NCBI GenBank assembly: GCA_949987565.1
Contig: OX465102.1
Location: 11,858,763 to 11,922,762 of the forward strand
DNA: 64,000 nucleotides
Source of the DNA: Luidia sarsii
Taxonomy: Eukaryota > Echinodermata > Asteroidea > Paxillosida > Luidiidae
Reading direction: 5' to 3'
The position numbers and the translations under genes are program-made. Below, piece by piece: positions 53,494 to 64,000 of the stretch (its first letter is position 1; every line of letters starts with the position of its first letter). The notes under the pieces were generated by a model. That model did no database searches. It worked only from the letters and a program-made list of their open reading frames with translations, and had not been told where the DNA came from.

Positions 53494-55953
53494 ATATCAT
53501 GACAGGTATGTTCTGTGACTCGAATACAAATCTGCAGCCAGCAGATTTAATTCAGCCACCCATCGACGCACTTGGCAGTAGTTCTCCTCAACGGATTTTC
53601 AAGTGCCTTTAGTCAATTCTGGCCTGTCCCCACTTAATATGGCAGCCCTCGCTCCCAGCCTAACTTGCAGCACGGAGTATCCTATCTGTCAATGTATGGG
53701 AAGTCTTTAGGGTTTTGAGCATGCTAAAATTGAACAATTAAGGCTAGTGGACCGGACGGACATTACTGCAAAATTACTGGTGGCAGTAGACCCTTTTTTT
53801 CCATAAATCTATGCAATTACTGACACTGCCAAACTAATCAACGGTTGTTAAATTAAAATGCTCCACACTTTCTTAAATGAAAAGACCAACAGTTACTCTC
53901 AACAAGATGATCAACATATGAATAAAACAAATGCACAACTGTTGGATAGGCTAATTACTCAGTTGTTATTGAAAGAAATAGGCCAACAACTGTGTAAAGG
54001 GAAATGACAACGGTGTTGTGCAATTCGTTACTCAACAACTGCTCGATTGCATACTTACACAACGTTGAGTAAAATGTTGAGTAAAATGTTACTCAACGTT
54101 TTCGCAGTGAAGGCTAGTGGACCGGACGAACATTCCTAGCAAAATCATTCGTCAGTTGGCATACGATCTTGCTGGACCGCTCACACACATTATAAATTCC
54201 TCTCTTGCTCAATCCCAGCGGAAACGAGCTTTTATCATTCCAGTTTCTAAGTCAGTACCGGCCACTGTTGGCAATTTAAGGTCTATTGTACTAACGGAGC
54301 GTTTTGTAAAAGTCGCCGGGCATTCCGTTGCAAAACAAAATCAACACGGAAATCGCAAAGGTGTCTAACGCCACATTGCTTCACACATTGAGCTGCCCCT
54401 CCCCGCCTGCCTGCCACCCATACAAGCAACAAACGTCAGCTGCTGATGGTTGCACCACAATAACTATATTAGGCTTTATTATTCAAATAAAGTATATTCT
54501 ATGGACAACGATTTACATGAGACTCAACAGTCTCGATGCCATAATTCATAACTCATGCGAAGCCGGTGCACTTTTCACCTCTGCATTTCCTGCATCGCAT
54601 CGTTAGGCTAGGGCCTGTGTACACTGTCTGGATTTTTGGTATTATGTTGATAATGTACCTATCCCCCGGAAATGTTGGCAGTGTGCACATGGCATTAACA
54701 TAATTGTAAAATGTTACCCCAATGGTACTGAGTTGTTGACGGAAGAATGCAGACATTTCTAAGTTAATTGCAATCTCAGTTTATGGATAAATCTAGTCAC
54801 CCTGTTTCCATAAAATTACCCTAATCGACATAATCACGAATCTCACGCTAATCGTCAACCGAATTTAACTTGAATCACAAAGTCACTCCTTAAATCCAAA
54901 CCAAGTTTATTTGTCACACCTTACCACCTAATATGAAACTAAAAACACTGAAAATCAAAACATTATTTAAGTCTGTCACGTACAGATTATTATGCTCGTC
55001 AGTTTCATCAGGAGGACAACAACATCGCCAACATGGAAAGTACCGGTAATTGATTCCGTTCAATAGAACCAATCACAAATTCACAAATTGCTTTAACGAT
55101 TATTCAAACAAACGTGATGTCCAAATCATGCTAATGATATTAAAAGCAGTTACGCTACTCATCCATGAAATTTACACATTACCTGTCCAATCCTAATGCA
55201 AAATTCTTTGATTTTGTTTCTGCAATTAAACACAAAATATTTGAAATTGTCAACAATTTGAATCGATTCTACCTTTGCGAAAGGTCCTGCTAGAATCAAA
55301 AATCACGTCCTCCAGATTTTTGATATTAAAATGTTGGTCATTATTTTTTGTAAGTACAAACATTTTGCGGCATGTTTGCGTATTACTGTTTCTAGGAGAT
55401 TATTACTGGGTAGCATTGGACTTGCTCATTACACTCAGCTGTGCTTCGAAATATTCTTTAGCCAAGACTTAAACTCATGTATTTGTCCTATATTTTTTCT
55501 TCTTCTCAATAATTTTTACTTCTGGAAAAGAAATCAGCAACTTCCTCTTGGTGGTCTCTTTTACGTTGTCTTTTCGAGAACCAATACCGACAATTAGTCT
55601 ATTAACAAACCAATTAATATTTTCTATATTCAAAAGTACACTTATCATTATAATTTTATTTATCCTGGGTATCCCATTCTTTGCAAAACTAATCTCCCAT
55701 GGATCCCAGCCAATGCAATAAAAACATTAGAAAGCACCTTAAAATTACAACAAACATTTAAACAATCAATAAAAGCCCGTAACACCAGGTCTGTTAAAAT
55801 ACATCCACGCTACACATTACAATTATTACAATTGCAGTTTTACTACTTCTCACAACCCTTTAACAAATTTATAAACATTTCACATTATTTGGGATGGGGT
55901 TCTTCAAATTCCCCCGGTATGGCATTCCATGCATAAGCTCCCCGAAATTTGAT
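53494..55953. repeat. 2.47-kb tandem unit 2
   Basis: About 99% identical to unit 1 by eye (a few substitutions and 1-bp indels). It ends at CCCGAAATTTGAT, after which unit 1 has a 6-bp filler and unit 2 diverges. Confidence 0.93.
54110..54368 (+). pseudogene. LINE reverse transcriptase fragment in unit 2
   Basis: Duplicate of 51642-51900 with two coding differences (AGPLTHIINSSL in place of AGPFTHIINSYL). Same frame break. Confidence 0.7.
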
Positions 55954-56430
55954 GGGTTTTTTTCTGCCAGATTCTGTTCTCACTCGTGGTAGAACAATGT
56001 TACCCATCACACTGTTACTATAAATTCACTATGAATTTCACTACTCCGATCCGGTCAAAAATATCACACAAATAATCTGGGACCACCCTTACATACCATA
56101 CACTTCAAGTGAAAATCGCGTCTGTCTGACAAAATGACCTAGTCAAGAGAATTCAGCACAACTGAAGATAAAGTGATGGGTGGAGCATGAGGAACGATCC
56201 TCCCTAGTCTATTCCAAAGCACGTCGAAACGCTGTAAATTCGACTTGCATGTGTTACTCCATACTACATCACAATAATCGAACTGGGGGAAAGTGAAAGT
56301 TTTGGCTATAAGATTCGGTGAGTCCAAAGGAAGAAAATGCTTAACTGTTAAGACTGCCTATATGCTTATTAACTTCAGAAATAACATTAGCGATATGGAG
56401 CGTCGATTTTAGGTTACAATCACAAGCTGG
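55954..56430. other. Unassigned sequence
   Basis: A minus-strand frame at 56327-56139 contains FDYCDVVWSN followed by RLGRIV, a phrase typical of the extreme C-terminus of LINE ORF2 (an ...LDYCDVVW... motif). This is likely a LINE 3' fragment, on the opposite strand to the next element. Confidence 0.5.
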
Positions 56431-56439
56431 AGCCGATCA

Positions 56440-57605
56440 TGGCGACATGGCGTATAGTTATAGCAGGGATGAGTTATTGGGCCTTCATTCTGTATCTGGT
56501 GAGCTTAATCCTAGTCAAGTCCAGAGACTAAATTTCATACAGGATATTTCATCTACCAGTCTCCCTTACAGCCGGGAAACTAACCGTAGGCAGCGGCGAG
56601 GCAGGAGAGCGGGAGTACAAGGCAGGCTACGCTTTTGCGGGACCAATGACTACCTTTACCCAGTATCTCCCTCGCCAACGGACGCTCTCTACGGCACAAA
56701 ATGGACGAGCTTCTAGCCCTATTGGACGCTAGTAGGAGTGACTTCAGGGAATGCCATAATTTCTGTTTTACGGAAACCTGGTTGGACAACAATGTACCGG
56801 ACTCCGCCATTACTGTCCCTGGATTCGGGTTTTTCGGTTTTTTTTTTTTTTTTTTTTTTTTCGAGCGGAGCGTATCTCGTATCGAGGCAGCGAATAAGAC
56901 CAGAGGTGGTGGTGTAGGCCTTTTGGTCAATAAGTCATGGTGCCGTGCCTGCAAGCTATGGTCTCAGACGTGCACTTCAGATTTGGAGACACTTACAGTT
57001 CATCGCCGTCCTTTTTACATGCCGAGGGAGTTTTCCTCGATTGTATACTAATTGGGGAGTTTTCCTCGAGTGCACAGATGTTGTCACGTGATACATCGCC
57101 TTCATACAGCACGTCATACATCGCCTTCTGTGAGGAGTTGTGCGTGCCAACTAAGAGCATGGTTAGATACTCAAATCAAAGGCCCTGATTCCGAGACTCT
57201 TTGCGCCAGAAAGTCCGGGTTAAGGAATCAGCCTGTGAGTCGGGGGATTAAGCCAAGTTTAATGGCCGCTAAATATGATCTGAGGAAAGGCGGTCAATGT
57301 CGGCAACGCAAGAACCGGTCTCGGCTGGAGGAGAACCGGCAGGGGAGGATCTCCGTCATCGACGAAGCGGCATCCGGCAGATCACTAACCACAAGTCAAG
57401 TTCCGGATTCCGAGACCCTTACGAGCTCGGCCTGTTGGATCGCCTGACTCAATACTACTGTCGGTTTGACAAGCCCCTCAAAGATCTTGTTCGTGAGCCA
57501 TTGCCTCGCATCACAATTAGGCATTAGTAGAATATTTGCTGGGCTTAAACCCAGGAAGGCTAGTGGCCCTGACGGGATCAGTCCTCGGTTACTTAAAGGG
57601 GAATG
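56440..57605 (+). pseudogene. CR1/L2-like LINE fragment: endonuclease and start of RT
   Basis: Frames give a pre-endonuclease segment (YSRDELLGLHSVSGELNPSQ and RRGRRAGVQGRLR), then KMDELLALL, FCFTETWLDNNVPDS (endonuclease ETWL motif), VPGFGF, TRGGGVGLLVNKSWC and LETLTVHRRPFYMPREFSS, followed by degraded linker and KASGPDGISPRLLKG at 57548-57600, the start of RT. A poly-T run (56837-56862) is inserted in the endonuclease. Frames are broken and the 3' end is lost, so it is a dead copy. Confidence 0.85.
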
Positions 57606-57954
57606 CAACCAACTGACAAATGTTGGTTTTTCTGATTAGGTGTTAAAACAACCTACAATTACCTAAAGTATGTGCTACTCACATACGACTTTCATAAAGA
57701 GGGAAAAATCGTGGAATTCAATGGTCGAATTTGCGTTCTCGCAACCCGCCATCTTTTCGAAGGCGGGCCGCCAATCATTGCGATTCGACCACTGTTTTTG
57801 CGAACTTGAAATGCTGGGACCTCGTGTAAGACGACCGTACCCTTGGCCGAGAGATTTCGTTAGAGTAATGCGAACTACATAATGACAAAGCCTGTACCCT
57901 GTACCCACCGTCTATCTGCCCCTTACTCTTTGAAGACCGTGCATTATCTTGTAG

Positions 57955-58540
57955 CCTTGCTACCGTCAAATTTCCCTGCTATCCCCGGTCCTTTTTCCTT
58001 GTTATCCCCCCGCCCAATTTCCTTGTTATCCCTTAAAATTGCCTTGCTCTTCCCTTGTTCAAATGTCCTTGCTATTTCCCCTTCCAATATCCTTGCTATT
58101 CCCCTGTCCAATTTAATTGTTTTCCCCCCGTCCAATTTCCGTGTTACCCTCTTCCAGTTTCCTTGGTATTTCCCCGTCCAATTTCATCGCTATTCCCTGT
58201 CCAATTTCCTTGCTATTCCCCGTCCAATTTCATCGCTATTCCCTGTCCAATTTCCTTGCTATTCCCCGTCAAATTTCCTTGCTATTATCCCGTCCAATTT
58301 CCTTGCTATTCCCCGTCCATTTCCTTGCTATTTCCCCCTTTCAAATTTCCTTGTTACCTCTTCCAATTACCTTGCTATTGCCACTTCCAATTTCCTTGCT
58401 ATTACCCCGTCCAATTTCCTGGCTATTCCCACGTCCATTTCCTTGCTATTCCCCCGTCCAATTTCCTTGCTATTCCCCCCGTCCATTTTCCGTTATCATT
58501 TCCCCCGTCCATTTCCCGTTGGTTTTCTTGAATATTCTCC
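57955..58540. repeat. Pyrimidine-rich ~23-bp minisatellite, about 25 copies
   Basis: The unit CCCGTCCAATTTCCTTGCTA plus TTC is repeated with indels, giving open frames in all three + phases (PCYFP, LLFPRPIS, SNFLAIP-type). These are artefacts of composition. Confidence 0.9.
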
Positions 58541-58689
58541 TAGGTCTACGTAGTAGAAATTCTTTGAATGAATTAAAACAATATGAGTGCGACCTAAAAA
58601 TAGTTTACCGAGTGTTTGTACCATCTCTTTGTCGTGCTCGGCTATCCTATTGTGATATTGTGCCAACAGAGGGCGCTACAACATTTTCG

Positions 58690-59145
58690 AGACGGGTGCA
58701 GAAACCTGTACAAAAACACTCACTTTCAAAGCCCATTATCCCACACCCAAAAGTCTCTCAGTTACAGCTATACTCAAAATTGTAGGTTGGACCTTCATCC
58801 ATTAATTCTTTTCAATCTTAGTGCCCTCAGCCGATTAGACTTTTTGCTAATTACCCACAGAAAAAAGCCAACGTGTGTAGCCGTTCAAGCTGAATGTCTG
58901 CAAGGATTTTGGGATGGACCCCTCCGCTTCTTCAGTCAAATAGGGCCACATTTAAAGTCGGATATGGTCCAAATTACATACCAAATTGAAGAGTGAACCC
59001 CCAGGTTGTCTTTAACTTCACTTATTCTACAATGTATCAGTTAATTAGCATCCGAAGAGCCCCTATTAAAAAAAGTTGAGGGTTCACACTTTATGATAAT
59101 CAGCTCTGCGGAGCCATCTTGGATGGATTTTGTGTGCTTCACCCA
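58690..59145. repeat. Interspersed repeat, copy 2
   Basis: Same phrases as 50146-50625, including AAACACTCACTTTCAAAGCC, CATTATCCCACACCCA and GGAGCCATCTTGGATGGATT. Confidence 0.75.
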
Positions 59146-59149
59146 GACA

Positions 59150-60285
59150 GGACGTCGATCCGGCCACGACACGTATTACGTACCGGTGTTTCAATATAAT
59201 ATTATACCTTTGAACTTCGCCACTCATCCCTGACTACAGTACACTCTTGCAGCTTTGTCCCCTTAGGGGCCACTCAAAACTGTCAATGTTTTTAAATTTA
59301 TATTTTTTTCCAAAATTGTTTGATCCACCAACCCACCCCTAATTTGATTACAAAAACAGGTTTTTTGTTATCAAATTGTACATACATTTGATATAATTAT
59401 ATTCAAATACATGTACAAATCTATTAAAATGCAACACAGTATGACAAGATGATGGCTGATTATGGATGAAGTATTGATTATGCATGGTGAAGGATACATG
59501 TACTTTAGTGACGGCGTGATGAAGCTGATGGTCTCCCCTTTTACACAAGTTTTGGAAGGCTGGAGCGGCGCGCACAATATGTAAAAAAGGCAAGGCAGAA
59601 AGAAATTTTTCGTCCGGATTTTAATATGAAAAGTGGATTTCGATTTTCAATTTATTTCCTTGACCCAGCCACCCACTTTTTCGATTTTTTTTCTTCGAAA
59701 TTTAAAAACATTGAATATTTTGAATGGCACCTTAGTTACAATAGACAACACAGCATTTACGAAGTGTGTTTTGTCAGTTCTGCAGCCTTAAAATTCCCAT
59801 TGTATGTCCTTCTCCTTTACTCTACAATGTTTAAATCAGCCACAGTACTCCTTCTTCTGCTTTGAGAGCTGTAAAGGATCTTAAACATTTGGCTCCAATG
59901 AAATCACGTTTTTCCATTTTGTGTGATCATTGGGAAGGGTTGAGATAAAAAGACACGCGATGGATCATGCAACGGATCATGGTTAATTAATCCGCCAACC
60001 AACAACTTACATCAATCGACAACGAGCAAGATCCATTTTCTGTATACCTTTGTATAATTATTATCAGAAGAACCATGCTGTGTACCAAGTTTGCATCAAA
60101 ATCATGCTAAATGAGACTAAATGATTCTCCTGATGACGGCCAGAGCATACTGGAAAACGTCGAGTTACCCTCAGGTTCTTTTCAGAACCATACCTCTTCC
60201 TTTAAGAGACCTGATACATGGTGTTCACCGCAAACCTTCCTATATTAAAATCATGCTACTTGAATACATATTATATGGAATCGTT
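59150..60285. other. Intergenic sequence with one repeat
   Basis: Positions 60150-60242 are a copy of the hairpin repeat at 14240-14352 (ACGTCGAGTTACC, GGTTCTTTTCAGAACC, GTGTTCACCGCAAACC). The rest has no recognised gene. Confidence 0.5.
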
Positions 60286-60288
60286 TGT

Positions 60289-60658
60289 TAAAGGCCAAAT
60301 ACAATGTGATGAAGGTCAAAAGATTGCCACAGTTTGTATGTTAAACCATCAAACATTCCCCCAAGAAATATCCTGCGAAGAATTTAGCCCAAATGGTGAA
60401 CTGAAAAAGTAGAAACATGCAAAAAGGCCGTCACGGTTTACGCACCGTTGTGTAGTGTGTTTATTACTCGCTCACGAGTAATAATCTATTTGTCGATGTT
60501 TGAGTGAAGATTTATTAGTACTGACAGCATCCCGGACCGTAAGATTTCAACACGTGGATTCTTCTACCATGACCACCTATACAAACTGTGTAAATTACAA
60601 GAACATATGTGGACGTCGATGTTTTCCGATCTTCCCAATGTTGTATTGGCCTTTAAAA
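60289..60658 (+). mobile_element. Diverged relative of the TA-flanked MITE family
   Basis: Ends TTAAAGGCCAAATACAATGT and, inverted, TTAAAGGCCAATACAACATT. The interior layout loosely parallels 36008-36388 (AGGTCAAAAGATTGCC, TTTAGCCCAAATGG), with extra sequence. Confidence 0.5.
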
Positions 60659-60939
60659 GAAAAAGCTCCCATTTGCAGAATCTAGATTTGAAAGAACTTT
60701 TCATGAAGAAACATGTAAAACAGTCCAGTGCCCTACCCCATCGGTCCCATTATCCAACATTATTGGATTAGGTTTCTCTTGTGCAATATTTTATCTCGTA
60801 CAGATCACAAAATCGATTAATCTTAGGTTGAAAATAATTCGTCATGAGGAAACATCGGTGGTAAGGGATGGTTTTCGGTTTGATGGGGTCCACATTATTT
60901 CAATCAAGCAGGGTACAACACACGTACTGGCTCATACGA

Positions 60940-61183
60940 GTCTGATGTCGTTACGACTCTTTGCTGCCGACATCCCTGCACTCCTTCCGGGACGACTGCC
61001 TAGGTTGTTGCGCTGGGCTTCCGTGTAGAAAGAAGTCTCTCTATGACCTTGACCCAGATATCCAAACTGTACAGGTCTTTTCGACGAATACGATGAGCTG
61101 AGATTAGGTTCATCAACTTCTGCTGCACTGTCTTCCGGAGTTTGTTGGGTTTCGTCGTCTGATGAAATGTCCAACAACACCAT
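60940..61183 (-). CDS. Candidate 5' coding exon of an unrecognised gene
   Basis: The minus strand from ATG 61183 opens MVLLDISSDDETQQTPEDSA, continues acidic/Ser-rich, then SSKRPVQFGYLGQGH, RETSFYTEAQRNNLG and SAAKSRNDIRL. It meets ACTC/GTATGAG near 60940, a usable donor, one codon before an in-frame stop. The composition (balanced, acidic-to-basic, few rare residues) looks coding, and the region upstream is CpG-containing (CTCGCGCGCGT in the promoter position). No domain is recognised and no downstream exon was found. Could be chance. Confidence 0.35.
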
Positions 61184-61289
61184 GCAACACCATACCTCGC
61201 GCGCGTCCCCAAAACAACCAATCGGCAGGCACCATCACCAGAGAGGGCGCTGTTGAACCTGTGGCGTCGAGCATTACCACATACATAAA

Positions 61290-61815
61290 TATCCTATAGA
61301 CGTTACTTTTGTTTACAAACATTGACCAGAAACCCACGCATGGGAACTCTTTCGTTGGCAATGTTTCCAGATTATCATAACTACGTACGGTAGGAGACAC
61401 CCGGTTCTTTTTGATATTGACCAAATTACCGAAAAGTATTCCTATGTTCAACTTTCACAAATTTGGCATCTTCATATGCCAACCAACTAGACAGATTGTC
61501 AAGAGAAAGATATAATGACAAACCGATGGTTAAATTTCAGAACGGAACAAGACGCTGATTTGTATACTAAGCCTATGGGCCTAGGATTCAAGGAAACGGA
61601 CAATTGTTTGTACCGAATTAATCTCTTCTGTATCGTTCGCTTCTGCAAAAACAACATCAACTTAATACCACTTTCAATCACAGAACATCATTCAGGACAA
61701 ATGGAAACTTGTAAAAATTATTTTGTATTTTGTATGTATACAAAGTTCGTGCCACTGCCGGATTTGTTTGTCACGTGGCTTGTGACGTGGCAAAAGAAAG
61801 GTCTATAGACCGACA
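61290..61815. repeat. Inverted distant duplicate of 9230-9890
   Basis: See partner. Phrases such as GACAAACCGATGGTTAAATT, CAGAACGGAACAAGACGCTG and GTATACAAAGTTCGTGCCAC are complements of the 9230-9890 copy. It lies just upstream of the candidate exon at 61183. Confidence 0.7.
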
Positions 61816-61819
61816 GCCA

Positions 61820-62640
61820 TATACACCGCCAATGGAAAACGACGTCAGGATACTGTAATGGTGACGGCGCTCGTCTAAATACTAAACCATGGGCGGAAGT
61901 AGATAAACAATGTGCACAAACATATGGAGAAATCCCGGAATGTTGGATTCAAGCTTGATTTTTTGGGGGGATGGAACCATGGTGATTGAGATCAAAAGCG
62001 CTTTTCAGAGATGACTACATGCTCCATTACAGATATGTATTTGCGTGTTTATTATAAATAATAACGAATCCAACTTTGACGGTCATTTTTCTCGTGGATG
62101 GCGGGCCAGTACGCGTAATCTTGCACTGAGTTTGTTTACGTACGTCCGTCCATGTGACGTGACCAGCAAGTTTGACCATGGTTTTTCAAGCGTCCTGAAA
62201 TTACAGTTTAGCGCCCGCTGTTGTCCGTCTTTAGGATATTTATGGCCGTTTCCGAAATGAAGGCTTGGGATCGGGCATAGGTTTCGGTCATATTTATCTC
62301 ACTCGTTATATTAACAGGCATCTAAAAGCAAGCGTTTGGCCCCAGGTTCAAAATCGGAAACAAACCATAACCTGGATTTTCAGATTTTGCCTGACGGAGA
62401 CGAAGCCTGAGCCCGAGCCTAAGCCTTCATTTTGAAAACGGCCTATGTCTGTGAGCACTGCAGCTTTGAGCCCCAGTGGCACATACTGGTAACCGTGGTT
62501 CGTTGCTCAGTGAGCCAAATTGGCAAGCACGAAAACGAAGTGGAATGTTTTTGTGTGTGTTTGATCCCAATTGGTGGAGAGAGTATCCATGAACGTCAAT
62601 GTAATGTATGTAATGTAGACGGTGCTATTCGATGGCTCTT
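61820..62640. other. Unassigned sequence
   Basis: Positions 62395-62450 carry the phrase GAGCCTAAGCCTTCATTTTG with AAACGGCC, a repeat end also seen at 7725, 11140 and 34150. No gene. Confidence 0.4.
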
Positions 62641-62814
62641 CAAAACCACACACACACCTACACACCTACCCCACACACTCCCGCTCACCTAAATAAAAAT
62701 AGTGTCACCCCAACCCACCCATGTAGTACAGTGTATAGTAAGTTGTTTGCGGCTGGCAACTAGGGACTTTTCGTCCACATAGTCGACTAGGACGTGTAAC
62801 GTCATTTTGAAGCA

Positions 62815-63010
62815 GTGCGCATGCGCCTCGACGGTCGGCACGTTCACCGCAGAAATCTAGAACGTGCACCCTGGTTTTCACATCGTCCTCAATCCACAGA
62901 TTCCACACTCCTGCATGATAATCGACCGTTGCCTTACTGTTTGAATTGGCGGAAAATAAACGAAGTGGATCAAATCGGCGCTATTCTGCAAGAGTGCAGC
63001 GACAAACAGG
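62815..63010 (+). CDS. Very tentative 5' exon running toward the window end
   Basis: An open + frame ends LPYCLNWRKINEVDQIGAIL, QECSDKQ and meets CAG/GTATAG at 63011. It is CpG-richer than its surroundings. No family is recognised, and the intron would start with the pyrimidine minisatellite. Weak support. Confidence 0.2.
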
Positions 63011-63028
63011 TATAGTTTAAAACTAAAA

Positions 63029-63235
63029 CCATCCTCCCAACCCTCCCCACCCTCCCTATCCTTACCCCCTCCCCCATCCTCCCCAACCTCCTCATCCTCC
63101 CAACCCTCCCCACCCTCCCTATCCTTACCCCCTCCCCCATCCTCCCCAACCTCCTCATCCTCCCAACCCTCCCAACCCTCCCCACCCTCCCTATCCTGAC
63201 CCCTCCCCCATCCTCCCAAGCCTCCCCTCGGCCTC
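63029..63235. repeat. Pyrimidine minisatellite with a 63-bp period
   Basis: ATCCTTACCCCCTCCCCCAT recurs at 63058 and 63121, with CCTCATCCTCCCAACC between. Nearly pure pyrimidine. Gly/Glu/Arg-rich ORFs on - are artefacts. Confidence 0.9.
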
Positions 63236-63513
63236 TGCCACTTCGTTCTCTCGCAAAAAAGACACTTTTCAGAGCCGTGAGCACGAAGTGCGTGTTCGAG
63301 CCTGATACAGGGGTTCCTAACGGGTGAGGAGCATCATTTGAGGAGACCCCCCCAAAAAAAAAGATAACAAGTAATTAATTGAACCTCTGCACATAAAAAC
63401 AAATTTGGATAGGCTAGGAATATCCCGTACAGGAAACGAAAAAACAAACAAAATGTTTTTGTCCTGTTAAAGTTATCTTTGGCAATTTTCAAAATTGAAA
63501 ATAAGGCAAGAAA

Positions 63514-63690
63514 AATGTTGACTGGAATGGGATATGAACCCGAGACCTCTGGTTTGGCGTACCAGCGCTCTTCCCCTCTGAGCTATCCAGCCCTTAGAGG
63601 GTGGCCTTCCCAAATAGTCAACTAGTCTTTGCCGAGGGGGGCACCAGTCAGAAGCAATTCCACCATTTTTACTGCCGTATATCTCCAGGG
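63514..63690 (-). repeat. tRNA-derived SINE, best-preserved minus copy
   Basis: The minus strand reads ATTGCTTCTGACTGGTGCCC, AAAGACTAGTTGACTATTTG, GGAAGGCCACCCTCTAAGGG, GGATAGCTCAGAGGGGAAGA (box A), GCGCTGGTACGCCAAACCAG, GGTTCATATCCC (box B) and CCAGTCAACA. The same order occurs at 16533. Confidence 0.75.
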
Positions 63691-64000
63691 ATCATATCCC
63701 CGCTTTTATTCAAAATTAAGTTTTCCTTCTCCGACCCAAAAGTCACACCAATGCCTGAATTGTGCCAGGTTGGACTAACCTGTGCGCATAAATGATCACA
63801 CCGGTTTGATTTATTTTCACAGATATACTGCATATCATTCCCGAATGTTCAGAATTGTTTTGAAAATATTCTTCAAGAGCAAGTTTTTCATTAGTTGCAC
63901 CTGTTTGACTTGAATTGAAAAAAAAAAGCTACAACCACTTGGTGTGATCCCCGAACTGCTGTAGCCAGATTTACAACCATCTTGTGATGTTTGCGTCCGA

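Noticed and set aside
57882..58785. ORFs of 158-223 codons in three frames
   Set aside because: Pyrimidine minisatellite; all three + frames are open with a similar Pro/Phe/Leu/Ser composition.
62878..63284. Gly/Glu/Arg-rich minus-strand ORFs
   Set aside because: Complement of the 63-bp pyrimidine array; no other support.

Overview
This is animal nuclear DNA. It has split genes with GT/AG introns, no bacterial gene spacing, and a dense load of LINE, SINE and MITE fragments and minisatellites. Many recurring words (ACATGTAC, AGGCCTA, ACCGGTA), a tRNA-derived SINE family, foldback MITEs and CR1/L2-like LINE remains suggest a marine invertebrate deuterostome, most likely an echinoderm. That placement is inferred from sequence style, not from a database match.

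Genes in order. (1) The last three coding exons of an ESCRT-I VPS37-family gene on + (1093-2784). (2) A seven-exon gene on - (31956 down to 18925) whose spliced frame gives a 201-residue, four-membrane-segment protein of LAPTM/DUF4728 type, with an N-terminal Cys cluster and a C-terminal PPAY motif. (3) An intronless class A GPCR of 731 codons on + (36765-38960), whose last ~300 residues are a Pro/His/Thr pentapeptide repeat. (4) A broken GPCR paralog 3.7 kb downstream (40493-41061), cut off after TM2 and carrying a 190-bp MITE. (5) An intronless GT10 alpha-1,3-fucosyltransferase on - (48210-49568). Candidate 5' exons of unknown genes lie near 61183-60940 (-) and 62815-63010 (+).

The rest is repeats. 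Positions 3000-13500 hold nested local duplications, a ~73-copy 23-bp satellite, a ~15-copy 40-bp satellite and a 5'-truncated LINE whose empty site is preserved in a sister copy. Positions 18000-21000 hold 84-bp and 63-68-bp minisatellites around the last exon of the LAPTM-like gene. Positions 28500-29500 are an ACATGT-rich tract. Positions 32120-33075 are a large foldback. Positions 51027-55953 are two nearly identical 2.47-kb units in tandem. Positions 56440-57605 are a CR1/L2-like LINE fragment with a recognisable endonuclease domain. Positions 57955-58540 and 63029-63235 are pyrimidine-rich minisatellites.

The genes do not form one pathway. Three of the products (VPS37, the LAPTM-like protein, the fucosyltransferase) belong to endomembrane sorting or glycosylation, and the GPCR is an orphan, but their proximity probably has no functional meaning. 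The most informative structures are the GPCR with its repeat tail and degenerate neighbour, and several transposon insertions that can be dated against duplicated empty sites.
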